The notes beneath the pieces are model-generated. The model made no database searches and was not told the DNA's origin. It saw only the letters and a program-made list of their open reading frames with translations. A stretch of DNA of 46,539 bases from Candidatus Brevifilum fermentans. Lineage in GTDB: Bacteria > Chloroflexota > Anaerolineae > Anaerolineales > Villigracilaceae. Positions 1-8,663 of the stretch are shown here, one piece after another. The translations under genes were made by a program, and so were the position numbers. Numbering within the stretch: position 1 is the first letter of the stretch; each line of letters opens with the position of its first letter. The stretch spans positions 1 through 46,539 of the forward strand of contig CAMCQT010000025.1 in NCBI GenBank assembly GCA_945877125.1, given 5' to 3'.

Positions 1-1
1 T

Positions 2-3000
2 GTCGAAACCCTGACATTAACCGAAAATTTATCAAACACCATAGATACAGCAAATGCCGACGGCGGCGGTTGGAATGGTGGGAGCGCCTCCCCGAACTAT
101 TACAGCATGGAAAGAATTGGGGTAATTCCTGATAGTGTTGCCGCATGGACTTCAAATGATGGTGTAATCCGTAATGGATTGAATGGAGATACTCCTGTTC
201 CTGCTCCAATCAATGGCACGCCAAAGCAACAAAACTCTGCCGTGTCGGTTGATCTTTCTTTGGCAATTAGTCCGCCTTCAGTAGCAGTAACATCAGGGAT
301 GCTCGTATCTTTTACAGCTACACTAACCAACAGCAGCAGTATCTTTACTGCAACCGGTATAAGTGTCGACGTTACATTGCCGTCCGGTTTATCGGGTGTA
401 TCCATAACCCCCAGCTTGGGAACGTATAGTTCAGGGGTTTGGAGTTTGGCGTCATTGCCGCCTGGTTCCGCAACATTGATAATCAGTGGCAATGCTTTGT
501 CAGGTGGGATAGTGGCTGTTCAAATATCAAGTTCCAATCAAGTTGATCCTGCTTCATCCAATAATTCTGCGTCTTCAACCATATCCGTCGGATCCGCGGA
601 TTTAAGCATAACCAATTTTGTTAACACCTCTGCGCCAAAATGTGGCACGAATGTTGTATTTACCATTGAAGTTTTCAATCCCGCAACTGGGGACGACGCA
701 ACCGGTGTACAAATTGTGGATACTTTGCCTGATGGCTTAACCTATATATCAGCCGACCACCCCGTTACCTATGCTGTTGGCGCAGGCATCGAGACGATAA
801 CTTGGGATGTGGGCGCGCTGGCAAAAAACACCAGTCAGAAGATAAAAATCACAGCGGCGGTAAAAACAAACACTCCCATCGTAAATTCCGCTAGGATTTC
901 GCATTCCGACCAGATTGACAGCAACTTGCTCAACAATAGCGCCAATGTAGTTGTTACACCTGACCCGAATTGTATAGCCGACCTAAGCCTGTCACAAACC
1001 TGGATAAGATCTATGGACATAGCGGGCAGGGTTGATTTAAAACTTACGGTTACCAATCATGCTACCACTAATACAGCGACCAATGTCCAGGTCAAAGATT
1101 TGCTACCTTCGGGATTAACCTATGTTTCGCATACTTCTGGGAAATCCTATAGTAGTAATACTGGAATTTGGACTGTAGGTACATTGGAAGCCAGCCCAAG
1201 CGCAAACTCAATTTCAACATTAACTATTACGGCAAAAGCCGCAGTAGACGGCGACGGAACAACGAATTTTGCGGAAGTCTGGAGGTCTGACCAGTATGAC
1301 CCCGACTCAACTCCTGCAAATGGCGATATAGGCGAGGACGACGATACAACAAATAATTCAGGCGTGATTGGACCCGATGTCAAGGTTGCCGATTTAAGTC
1401 TTACACAGACGGCTGATATTGATGCTCTCGGAACAAATGCGGTATTTACCATCACAGTGAGCAATGGGGATGCCGATGACGCATCAGACGTAAAAGTTGA
1501 AACATCCTTTGCGGGATATACCCTCATATCTAATAACAGTAGTGGTTCTTTTGATACAACTACTCGCATTTGGGATATTGACGGGTTGAAGAAAAACACC
1601 AGCAGGACTTTGGTCGTTACCACCGTACCCACTATAGCCGGGGTATTCCCCGAAAACTGGGCTCAGGTATCTGATTCTACGCAAGTTGACCCGGACTCCC
1701 TGCCAGGCAATTGCGAAAATGCCATCCTCACATGCACAGAGGACGATGACGCCGGTGCCCCGTCCGCAGACTTGAGTTTAGCGCAGGTAATCACCAGCCC
1801 CTCTCCGTATAAAATTTCCGATATAAGCACCAAGGTAACTTTTAGGATCACAATTACAAATTTGGGATATGCGGATGCGACTGGTGTGCAGGTAAAGGAC
1901 CTGCTTCCTTCGGGGTTGACTTATTCCGCGCATGTTCCGTCAACTGACAACTATGTCAAAGGTACGGGACTTTGGACTATCGGTAATTTGGCAAAAAATG
2001 CGAGTAGGACTTTGGATATCACAGCAACAGTTTCATCTTACGGGATCAAGACCAACTGGGCTGAAGTCTGGAAGTCTGGGCAATCTGATCCCGACTCACA
2101 ACCTGGAGATAGCTCCACAACCGATGATGATGATGATAGCCAAATAGTTATTTCTTCCAGGTCGGTTATTCTTAATGAGGTTGCGTGGTCAGGTACAGCC
2201 GCAAGCGCTGAAGATGAATGGATTGAGCTTTACAACCCGAGCAAGGCTGATATTACGCTTACCGGATGGAAGATAAAAAAGAACGGTTGCGACAGCTCAG
2301 GGACTGACTATATTAACTTGGCTAATGGAGGTAAGATTGCCGCAAGTGGCTATCTTCTTCTTGAACGCGGAGCCACTGCTACAGACAACACTACAGTTTT
2401 GGACATTGCCGCAAATCAAATTTATCTTGCATCTTCTACGCCGGTACTTTCGAACAGCGGAGAGGTTCTTTATCTTTGTGATCAAAATGGAAATATTATT
2501 GACACCGCTAATAAAAACGAGGGCACCTGGCCCAAAGGCGGCGGAACCAATTATGCTTCCATGGAACGAGTGGGAAATACAGCCGAAAGTGACTCCGTTT
2601 GGGTCTCGAATACGGGTGTTACAAAGAATGGAAAAAACGCCAGTGGCGGTGCTATCTACGGCACACCTGGCGCTAAAAACTCCACCGGAATTGCACCCAC
2701 GCCCACACCCATCACCATCCGCCCGACCGCTGTACCCATTGTCCGCCCGGTCATCAACGAATTTCTCGCCCGCCCCGGCTATGACTGGAATCAGGACGGC
2801 AAGGTGGATGTCTTCGATGAGTTTATCGAGATCAAAAATATCGGCATCATAGATGTCAACTTGAACGGCTGGCAATTGGACGATGAAGAAGGCAGCGGTT
2901 CGGCTCCGTTTAAAATACCAGCCGCCATCTTAAAGCCGGGTCAGCGCGCCATATTCTACGGCTTGCAAACCAACATCCTGCTCGGCGACGGCGGCGACAC

Positions 3001-3361
3001 GGTGCGCTTGATCAACCCCAGCGGCAAAATCTACGACGCCTACACCTACGCCCTTGTCCGGCTCGAAGACCAGTCCGTTTGCCGCCTGCCCGATGGCGGC
3101 AGCGGCTGGTACGAAGACTGCGTGCCCACGCCCAACCTGACCAACACGCGCGAGGGAACTGTCCCATCCATGCCGGGCGGCGAAGTTTTTGAATCCCCCA
3201 CCTGCGACCTGCCCGACACGCTGCCCGCTGATTTCCTCTTTGCCGAATGTCGAGGCTATGGCGCCGATGTCTGGCGCTCCTTCTACTGGGATAAACTGGG
3301 CTGGCAGGGCGATCAACCGATCCCCGAAAACATGAGCAAGTGGGAATCATTTATTGAGTAA
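2..3361 (+). CDS. Large secreted DUF11/lamin-tail repeat protein, 5' end outside window
   Basis: The reading frame is open from the first bases, so the start and any signal peptide lie upstream; 1119 residues are visible. Counting from base 2, residues 1-80 are the end of a lamin-tail domain (it carries NYYSMERIG, matching NYASMERVG in the later copy). Five DUF11-type beta-sandwich repeats follow, opening with [SIV][AV]DLS[LI] at about residues 81, 198, 325, 462 and 588 and carrying LPSGLTY and a closing QVDPxS/QxDPDS motif. A second lamin-tail domain starts near 722 (VILNEVAWSG) and a third near 917 (PVINEFLARPG), the latter with a calcium-loop-like DWNQDGKVDVFDE. Such proteins are surface or secreted adhesin-like proteins; no enzyme domain, membrane anchor or sorting motif is seen at the C-terminus. 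From about base 2690 the DNA becomes clearly more G+C rich than the upstream part. Function beyond a surface role is unknown. Confidence 0.85.
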   Translation, partial: VETLTLTENLSNTIDTANADGGGWNGGSASPNYYSMERIGVIPDSVAAWTSNDGVIRNGLNGDTPVPAPINGTPKQQNSAVSVDLSLAISPPSVAVTSGMLVSFTATLTNSSSIFTATGISVDVTLPSGLSGVSITPSLGTYSSGVWSLASLPPGSATLIISGNALSGGIVAVQISSSNQVDPASSNNSASSTISVGSADLSITNFVNTSAPKCGTNVVFTIEVFNPATGDDATGVQIVDTLPDGLTYISADHPVTYAVGAGIETITWDVGALAKNTSQKIKITAAVKTNTPIVNSARISHSDQIDSNLLNNSANVVVTPDPNCIADLSLSQTWIRSMDIAGRVDLKLTVTNHATTNTATNVQVKDLLPSGLTYVSHTSGKSYSSNTGIWTVGTLEASPSANSISTLTITAKAAVDGDGTTNFAEVWRSDQYDPDSTPANGDIGEDDDTTNNSGVIGPDVKVADLSLTQTADIDALGTNAVFTITVSNGDADDASDVKVETSFAGYTLISNNSSGSFDTTTRIWDIDGLKKNTSRTLVVTTVPTIAGVFPENWAQVSDSTQVDPDSLPGNCENAILTCTEDDDAGAPSADLSLAQVITSPSPYKISDISTKVTFRITITNLGYADATGVQVKDLLPSGLTYSAHVPSTDNYVKGTGLWTIGNLAKNASRTLDITATVSSYGIKTNWAEVWKSGQSDPDSQPGDSSTTDDDDDSQIVISSRSVILNEVAWSGTAASAEDEWIELYNPSKADITLTGWKIKKNGCDSSGTDYINLANGGKIAASGYLLLERGATATDNTTVLDIAANQIYLASSTPVLSNSGEVLYLCDQNGNIIDTANKNEGTWPKGGGTNYASMERVGNTAESDSVWVSNTGVTKNGKNASGGAIYGTPGAKNSTGIAPTPTPITIRPTAVPIVRPVINEFLARPGYDWNQDGKVDVFDEFIEIKNIGIIDVNLNGWQLDDEEGSGSAPFKIPAAILKPGQRAIFYGLQTNILLGDGGDTVRLINPSGKIYDAYTYALVRLEDQSVCRLPDGGSGWYEDCVPTPNLTNTREGTVPSMPGGEVFESPTCDLPDTLPADFLFAECRGYGADVWRSFYWDKLGWQGDQPIPENMSKWESFIE

Positions 3362-3367
3362 AATACA

Positions 3368-3395
3368 GAGGCTAAAAGTTCAACCTTTTAGCCTC
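3368..3395 (+). terminator. Perfect 11-bp hairpin after the DUF11 gene
   Basis: GAGGCTAAAAG and CTTTTAGCCTC pair around a 6-nt loop, 7 nt after the stop codon. No long T run follows, so it may be a weak terminator or an mRNA 3'-end stabiliser. Confidence 0.5.
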
Positions 3396-3420
3396 TACTC
3401 TAAATCTGAATAGGAACTCA

Positions 3421-4272
3421 ATGGAAACCTTTTTCTCTTTTCTTGAAAAACGAGTGGATGACTCATCCTCCCTGCTCTGTGTTGGATTGGATCCCCACCT
3501 CCCCGATCTAAAAGAACCTACCGCCGCATCAGCCCTACACTTCTGCCTGACACTGGTTAAGCAGACAGCTCGCTACGCTGCGGCATTTAAACCCAACGCC
3601 GCCTTCTTTGAGATATTCGGCGCCGAAGGCTGGGTCGCGCTCAAGCAGGTCATCGAAGCCATTCACGAAGAGTCGAATCGACTCGGCTCCATGATCCCCG
3701 TCATCCTCGACGCCAAGCGTGGAGATATCGCATCCACTGCCGAAGCCTATGCCAACTCAGCATTTGAGAAACTTGGCGCGCACAGCATCACCCTGAATCC
3801 ATATCTCGGCAAAGATTCGATTGACCCATTTATTCAGAATTCCGAGAAAGGTGTTTTTCTGCTTTGCAAAACATCCAACAAAGGCAGCGGTGATTTGCAG
3901 GATGTGATGGTGGACGGTGGACGGTGGACAGTGGATGGCGAATCGCGTTCAATGCCCGTTTATGAATATGTTGCGCGGCTTGCTCAATCGTGGAACACCC
4001 AAAATAACATCGGACTGGTCGTTGGCGCCACCCACCCCGAAGCGCTGGCTCGGGTCCGCGCCGCAGCTCCTGACTTGTGGTTTCTCTCACCCGGCATCGG
4101 CGCCCAGGGTGGCGAGTTGGAGTCTGCATTGAAAGCGGGCTTACGCAAAGACGGCAAGGGAATCCTGCTGCCCGTCTCACGCGGAATCTCCCGTGCCGCC
4201 GACCCTGCCAAAGCCGCCGCAGAATTCCGCGACGAAATTATCAACATCAAACGAAACTTGAACCAGAGATAA
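3421..4272 (+). CDS. pyrF: Orotidine 5'-phosphate decarboxylase (subfamily 2)
   Basis: Decarboxylates OMP to UMP, the last step of de novo UMP synthesis, in the cytoplasm. The 283-residue protein has the catalytic DAKRGDI motif at about residues 97-103, VGLDPHLPDL near the N-terminus, NPYLGKDS, LLCKTSNKGS and a late LSPGIGAQGG phosphate-binding stretch, which together fit the longer subfamily 2 enzymes. AGGA lies 5 nt before the ATG. Residues about 164-177 (VDGGRWTVDGES) are encoded by a 7-bp tandem repeat that has entered the gene in frame, between conserved blocks. The stop codon lies inside the inverted repeat that follows. pyrE is next and pyrD is 2.8 kb away. Confidence 0.93.
   Translation: METFFSFLEKRVDDSSSLLCVGLDPHLPDLKEPTAASALHFCLTLVKQTARYAAAFKPNAAFFEIFGAEGWVALKQVIEAIHEESNRLGSMIPVILDAKRGDIASTAEAYANSAFEKLGAHSITLNPYLGKDSIDPFIQNSEKGVFLLCKTSNKGSGDLQDVMVDGGRWTVDGESRSMPVYEYVARLAQSWNTQNNIGLVVGATHPEALARVRAAAPDLWFLSPGIGAQGGELESALKAGLRKDGKGILLPVSRGISRAADPAKAAAEFRDEIINIKRNLNQR
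3909..3936 (+). repeat. Heptamer tandem repeat inside pyrF
   Basis: Three exact copies of GGTGGAC followed by AGTGGAT, period 7. It is the same kind of 7-bp repeat found in the gaps of this window, here read as protein. It encodes residues that have no counterpart in the conserved core of the enzyme. Confidence 0.8.
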
Positions 4273-4324
4273 ACGGAGATGAACAAAGATAAAAAATCTC
4301 TGTTCATCTCCGTTTATCATGGTT
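4261..4324. repeat. Inverted repeat between pyrF and pyrE
   Basis: Two arms of about 29 nt (left arm starting AACCAGAGATAAACGGAGAT, right arm ending in ATGGTT) pair around a short A-rich loop. The arms are made of 9-10 nt units resembling AACGGAGATG. The pyrF stop codon falls within the left arm, so the element supplies the end of that protein. It may act as a processing or termination structure between the two genes. Confidence 0.8.
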
Positions 4325-4343
4325 AATATATAAGGACATAATC

Positions 4344-4955
4344 ATGACACAAATTAATTTAGCACAATCTGCCCTTGCCGACGGACTGCTTACCGCGGGT
4401 TGTATCAAGTTTGGTGAGTTCATCCTCAAATCAGGACTGAAGTCCCCGATCTACATTGACCTGCGCCGCATCATCACCTATCCCAAATTGCTGGAGCAGA
4501 TCGGCGCGGCTTATTTGCCAATTCTCGAAAAACTAAAATTTGACCGTCTCGCCGGGCTGCCCTATGCCGCCATTCCCATCGCCACCGCGGTTTCTCTGCA
4601 AGGCAATTACCCCATGATCTATCCGCGCAAGGAAGTCAAAACCTACGGCACCAAAGCCGAGATCGAAGGTGACTTTTTCAGCGGAGAAACCGCCCTTGTC
4701 ATTGACGATCTCGCCACCACCGGCGGAAGTAAATTCGAAGCCATCGAAAAACTGACCGCCGTCGGCATGAAAGTAACAGACATCGTCGTGCTGGTAGACC
4801 GTCAATCTGGCGCGAAGGAATCCCTCGAACAGGCGGGCTACGCCATGCACGCCGTATTGACCATCACCCAACTGCTCGACTACTACGAATCCACGGGCAA
4901 GGTGGAGAAGGATAAGATCGCAGAGACCCGGAAGTTTTTAGAGAAAACAGGGTAG
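4344..4955 (+). CDS. pyrE: Orotate phosphoribosyltransferase
   Basis: Transfers phosphoribose from PRPP to orotate to give OMP, the substrate of the PyrF encoded just upstream. The 203-residue protein carries the PRPP-binding loop VIDDLATTGGS at residues 119-129, the flexible-loop lysine region RKEVKTYGTKAEIEG at about 95-109, and the early FGEFILKSGLKSPIYIDLR. AGGA sits 7 nt before the ATG. Length and motif order are normal for the family. It follows pyrF by 71 nt and is probably co-transcribed through the intervening hairpin. Confidence 0.95.
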   Translation: MTQINLAQSALADGLLTAGCIKFGEFILKSGLKSPIYIDLRRIITYPKLLEQIGAAYLPILEKLKFDRLAGLPYAAIPIATAVSLQGNYPMIYPRKEVKTYGTKAEIEGDFFSGETALVIDDLATTGGSKFEAIEKLTAVGMKVTDIVVLVDRQSGAKESLEQAGYAMHAVLTITQLLDYYESTGKVEKDKIAETRKFLEKTG

Positions 4956-4982
4956 CCGCGCGGCGATGTTCGAGATTTATTT

Positions 4983-5092
4983 GACCTCTTGCATAAGTAG
5001 CCACAGAGTACACAGAGACCTTTGAGGAAAACCTCTTAAAACTCTTTTTTTCTCTGTGACCTCTGTGGCAAAAAGGACTTTTGCAAGAGGTC
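4983..5092. repeat. Nested inverted repeat between convergent genes
   Basis: Outer arms GACCTCTTGCA (4983-4993) and TGCAAGAGGTC (5082-5092) enclose inner arms GCCACAGAGTACACAGAGA (5000-5018) and its near-perfect complement (5051-5069). The inner arms consist of 9-nt CCACAGAGN units. It lies between pyrE and the convergent membrane-protein gene, whose stop codon touches the right arm, so it may serve as a two-way terminator. Confidence 0.8.
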
Positions 5093-6738
5093 TATTCATC
5101 GCCTGTGTCATTAATCTGATAAACAGTGAATTCGGCATCGCTATAAACACTCTCGAAGGTTAAGTTTTGGCGCGGCGATCCAAGATAATAGCTGATTCCA
5201 TACGAATTGGCTATTTTTCTGATCTGAGCCTCATCAAGAGCGTAAAAGTTTGTTTGGAGTTCTTCCTCTGAAGCAAATCCACTTTTGGTGGGGATGCGAT
5301 TTCCATTACATAAAACGATCCGTTTGTACCATTCCAAAATATCTGCTGCCAGGTGTGGAGAATGTTTCCAGGAAACGAACATGGCTCTCTGCGCGCGGAT
5401 GTAGAAATCTGACATGGTGGGATCAACAAGAAACACAGCATTTTTGGGGGTATTTTCTGAAATCCATTCCAGCGTTGAAATCCTTGATCCTATGTTGCTT
5501 TGCTGAAAATATTTATACTCCGCCTGTAGTTGATAAGGAGCGCTTAATATGATTAGAATTGTTGCATAGGACGTAATTGTTGGAATCACACGACTTGAAA
5601 TCGTTTGGAGTCCGCGTTGCAGCCGGGGTGACAATGTATTTATGGTGATGCTTCCATTTCCAATGTCGTTTAACCACAGGGCAACCAAAACATAACTCAT
5701 AAACATTATCATCACATCAGGAAATCTAAACCAATAATATCTTAGAAGATTTGTATCTCCCCAGACGTAGATTATCAGCCCAAATGAGAACAGCAATACA
5801 CTACCTAAAGCATAGGCGGCAATAAACCGGCTGGCTTTTGACCTGCCCGTCGTATACATAATGAGAAATAATCCTGTTGCCAAAATCAATATGACCTTCC
5901 AAAGATTCCCCTCCCATGCCGAGGGTAAAACATGGTGCGGAACTCGATATTGGACATATATTTCCCATACTTTATTAACGTCCATATTGCCTTGCAGAAC
6001 CAGTTGTTTGATGGTCGCCTGTAGTCCAAAATAAGATGTGATGAAAATAGGCCAGGAATTAATAATATATAGACGCCAGTCAGACCGCCAATCCTTATTT
6101 AATAAGGTGGCAACTCCCATGCAGAATAAAGCATAGCCGCCTACCAGAACATGAAACGAGATTGCCGCCCCGGCAAATGCAAATGCCATTTGATAGCTTT
6201 TGCGAAAGAAAAATGCCATCGAAAGCAGGACAAATGCATAGGCAATTGTTTTTGTTTCTGCTCCACCCACTATCCACTCGCCCGCAACTACAGAGCTTTG
6301 ATTTAGAAAAAGCAACAAAACCAGAAGCCCGAGTGAAAATCGCAAATGTAATTCTTTGAAAAAAATATATAAGGCAATTCCGAAGATCAAGTAAATTAAT
6401 AATCGTCCAAAATAAGCCCCGGTTTCAAAACCGAACCAGGAAACAAGATGCCCAATAATAAAGTTGAACGGCTGACGATAATCAATATCAACATTCAGGA
6501 ACCAGTCATTTGGCAGCCAATTAGGCTCAACGAACTGTTTGGCAAAAGGTAAAATATCCACTTCATTCTGGATAAGGTAAAAGGAAAACTTATTAACTGT
6601 AATTAACAACCAGATGAGCAAAATTTCACCTATGGGTGTCATGAACAAGATAAATTTATTTTGTTTTAGTGACGCTATTTGATCCCTAAAAATTAGAAAC
6701 CGGGCAGCCGTTTTATTTTCAAGGTTTTTAAGTGGCAT
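5092..6738 (-). CDS. Multi-pass membrane protein, GT-C glycosyltransferase-like
   Basis: The 548-residue protein has a long membrane part with roughly ten hydrophobic segments (from about residue 30 to 400) followed by a soluble C-terminal domain with NAVFLVDPTMSDFYIRAQRA, FVSWKHSP and ISYYLGSP. This layout (membrane helices plus a small exported domain reading NTPKNAVFLVDP) is seen in poorly characterised GT-C-like integral membrane proteins of bacteria. No DXD or EXD catalytic motif could be assigned confidently, so enzyme activity is an inference. GGAGG lies 3 nt before the ATG. It stands alone on the minus strand between pyrE and pyrD and is less G+C rich than those genes. Confidence 0.6.
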   Translation of the reverse strand: MPLKNLENKTAARFLIFRDQIASLKQNKFILFMTPIGEILLIWLLITVNKFSFYLIQNEVDILPFAKQFVEPNWLPNDWFLNVDIDYRQPFNFIIGHLVSWFGFETGAYFGRLLIYLIFGIALYIFFKELHLRFSLGLLVLLLFLNQSSVVAGEWIVGGAETKTIAYAFVLLSMAFFFRKSYQMAFAFAGAAISFHVLVGGYALFCMGVATLLNKDWRSDWRLYIINSWPIFITSYFGLQATIKQLVLQGNMDVNKVWEIYVQYRVPHHVLPSAWEGNLWKVILILATGLFLIMYTTGRSKASRFIAAYALGSVLLFSFGLIIYVWGDTNLLRYYWFRFPDVMIMFMSYVLVALWLNDIGNGSITINTLSPRLQRGLQTISSRVIPTITSYATILIILSAPYQLQAEYKYFQQSNIGSRISTLEWISENTPKNAVFLVDPTMSDFYIRAQRAMFVSWKHSPHLAADILEWYKRIVLCNGNRIPTKSGFASEEELQTNFYALDEAQIRKIANSYGISYYLGSPRQNLTFESVYSDAEFTVYQINDTGDE

Positions 6739-7090
6739 AAGCCTCCATTGATATGGGTAACTTAATAATCGATGTTACCCAGTTTTAATCCAGAGCGGAT
6801 GGCATGGTTTGTGCCGAAAAGTATGACGCCCCTTTGGGGTTATTTGATCTATTTTACTTGAGTCTATAATCATTCCACTCCTTCGAAGTTTCTGCCAGCA
6901 ATTCCCGATATGAAAAAATATTATCCACAGATTGCACAGATTTTTCTCTTCAATCTGCGCAATCTGCCAAATCTGTGGATGAATAAAAGCCATAATGGGA
7001 ATTGCTGCCACCCAATCCCATGAGTATTCGTCTTCAATGGGTTAAAATAAATTTGACAACTTTACGTGCGTCTATCGCAAAAAGGAATTA
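6739..7090. other. Intergenic stretch with inverted repeat and possible promoters
   Basis: A 352-bp gap between divergent genes. It holds the inverted repeat described separately and a TTGACA hexamer at 7053-7058 upstream of pyrD, but no convincing -10 at 17 nt spacing. AAGGA at 7082-7086 is the pyrD ribosome-binding site. No coding frame is supported. Confidence 0.5.
6921..6983. repeat. Inverted repeat of CCACAGATT units
   Basis: The left arm TTATCCACAGATTGCACAG pairs imperfectly with the right arm ending AAATCTGTGGATGAA; arms consist of 9-nt CCACAGATT-like units. Same family as the elements at 4261, 4983, 9435, 15659 and 30937. Confidence 0.7.
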
Positions 7091-8167
7091 ATGTATAACC
7101 TCATTCGCCCTTATCTCTTTCGTCTTGAACCTGAGCGCGCCCACGAACTTACCCTGCGCGCATTAAGCATTGCGGGCAATATTGCGCTCACGAGAAAAAT
7201 CCTCGAACTCGTTTATAAAGCTCCCGCAAAACCTGTGCAGGCATTTGGGCTGACCTTCAAAAATCCAGTTGGCATTGCGGCTGGATATGATAAAGACGGC
7301 ATCGCCATTCGTGGACTCTCAGCCCTGGGATTCGGTCACGTGGAAATTGGAACGGTCACACCCAAGCCTCAAGCTGGGAATCCGTCCCCGTGCATTTTCC
7401 GCCTCGTTGAGGATGAAGCCGTGGTCAACCGCATGGGCTTTCCCTCGCGCGGCACCGAACGTATGCAAATGGAATTGAACCCTGCATTGCGCATGAGTTT
7501 TGCCGACCGCATCCTCGGCTTTGACCCGCGTCCACGCGGCTTTTCGAGAATGTCCGATGCCATGCTGGGCGTTAACCTCGGCAAGAATAAAGATACGCCC
7601 AACGAAGAAGCCGCGCTGGACTATGTGGCATTGCTGCAAAATTTTGGGCGCTACGCCGACTTTTTGACCATCAACGTCAGCTCGCCAAACACCGCCGGAC
7701 TGCGTGACCTGCAAAGCCGTGCCGCGCTTGAAAACCTGCTGACCCATCTGCATCAACAGCGCGTGATCGAGAGCAACTATCACGAGAAGCCCATGCCCAT
7801 TTTGGTAAAACTCTCGCCTGACCTAAGTGAAGCTGAACTCGACGACGCCATTGAAGCCATCTTGCGCTGTAAAATGGACGGCATCATCGTGACCAACACC
7901 ACCTTGGCGCGCGAGGGAGTCAGATCAAGCCTCAGGGGAGAAACAGGCGGCTTAAGCGGCGCTCCGCTCAAAGCGAGGAGCGAAGCGGTTCTTCATCAAA
8001 CAGTAAAGCTTGTGAATGGCGCCGTTCCAATCGTCAGCGTGGGCGGAATTATGAGCCCAGACGATGCAAAACGCCGCCTGGATATGGGCGCGACGTTGAT
8101 CCAAATCTACACGGGGCTGATCTATCGCGGCCCGGCGCTGGTTCAGGAAATTTTGCGCTCGTTGTGA
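7091..8167 (+). CDS. pyrD: Dihydroorotate dehydrogenase, quinone type (class 2)
   Basis: Oxidises dihydroorotate to orotate with FMN, passing electrons to the quinone pool; works at the membrane. The 358 residues match class 2: an N-terminal amphipathic extension (MYNLIRPYLFRLEPERAHE), NPVGIAAGYDKDG, NRMGFPS, NVSSPNTAGLRDLQ with the serine base typical of class 2, ILVKLSPDL, VTNTT, TGGLSGAPL and the FMN-phosphate motif VSVGGI with QIYTGLIYRGP. AAGGA precedes the ATG. It completes the orotate branch with pyrE and pyrF but is separated from them by an opposing gene. No pyrK partner is present, as expected for class 2. Confidence 0.95.
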   Translation: MYNLIRPYLFRLEPERAHELTLRALSIAGNIALTRKILELVYKAPAKPVQAFGLTFKNPVGIAAGYDKDGIAIRGLSALGFGHVEIGTVTPKPQAGNPSPCIFRLVEDEAVVNRMGFPSRGTERMQMELNPALRMSFADRILGFDPRPRGFSRMSDAMLGVNLGKNKDTPNEEAALDYVALLQNFGRYADFLTINVSSPNTAGLRDLQSRAALENLLTHLHQQRVIESNYHEKPMPILVKLSPDLSEAELDDAIEAILRCKMDGIIVTNTTLAREGVRSSLRGETGGLSGAPLKARSEAVLHQTVKLVNGAVPIVSVGGIMSPDDAKRRLDMGATLIQIYTGLIYRGPALVQEILRSL

Positions 8168-8200
8168 CCCCAAAAATTCTAATAAGATTCTGAAACGAAT

Positions 8201-8219
8201 TACCACCATAGTTGTGGTA
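8201..8219. promoter_or_regulatory. Palindrome overlapping a possible -10
   Basis: TACCAC and GTGGTA are separated by 7 nt, and the right half runs into TATATT at 8218-8223, a possible -10 for the following small gene. This arrangement fits a repressor site, but no regulator can be named. Confidence 0.35.
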
Positions 8220-8242
8220 TATTCCCGTTTATAGGTAACCTT

Positions 8243-8608
8243 ATGGACGATAAAATTACAATCATAGAAGGTCCCCCGCCGATTTTTGAGCACGTCAATG
8301 ACGGCTGGGCAATGGGCTTGAACGAAGGTCCAAGTCTCTCAGTCCCTGCGCTGACCCGCCTGCGAACATTCAATGGCCCGGCGCTTGTGCAACGTTGTTA
8401 TACTGCGTGGCACAATAAATCTGCAATTCATCTTCATTATCGTAACGAAACCGGTTTGGAAGAAACCGCTCCAATTCTTGCCGCGCGCAATATCGAAACT
8501 CCCGATGGACACATGCTGCTCCTGTGGGTCTATCTCGAAAGCGACGGCGTCGAATTTGAAATGGACGCCGGCGACGACGACCAAATGGATGATTTCCCTG
8601 ACACATAG
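8243..8608 (+). CDS. Small acidic conserved-type hypothetical protein
   Basis: A 121-residue soluble protein that I do not recognise. It has no signal peptide or membrane segment and ends in a strongly acidic tail (DAGDDDQMDDFPDT). The middle part (ALVQRCYTAWHNKSAIHLHYR) could be a mixed alpha/beta fold. The start ATG follows AGG by a short spacer, and the gene has its own upstream palindrome and a strong intrinsic terminator downstream, which together support it as a real single-gene unit. Confidence 0.7.
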   Translation: MDDKITIIEGPPPIFEHVNDGWAMGLNEGPSLSVPALTRLRTFNGPALVQRCYTAWHNKSAIHLHYRNETGLEETAPILAARNIETPDGHMLLLWVYLESDGVEFEMDAGDDDQMDDFPDT

Positions 8609-8614
8609 TTTTTG

Positions 8615-8651
8615 AAAATGACAGCCACCATTAAGGTGGCTGTCATTTTTT
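8615..8651 (+). terminator. Strong intrinsic terminator
   Basis: Arms AAAATGACAGCCACC and GGTGGCTGTCATTTT pair around a 5-nt loop and end in a run of six T. It closes the small gene and lies just before the ribosome-binding site of the crotonase gene. Confidence 0.9.
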
Positions 8652-8663
8652 ATTGGAGGATAA

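Noticed and set aside
2297-2875. Minus-strand frame of 192 codons under the DUF11 gene
   Set aside because: Opposite-strand shadow of a well-supported repeat protein, with no domain or ribosome-binding site.
6921-6929. Perfect DnaA box TTATCCACA
   Set aside because: It is one arm of the CCACAGATT inverted-repeat family; no second box in the expected spacing or AT-rich unwinding element was seen, so it is not taken as an origin.
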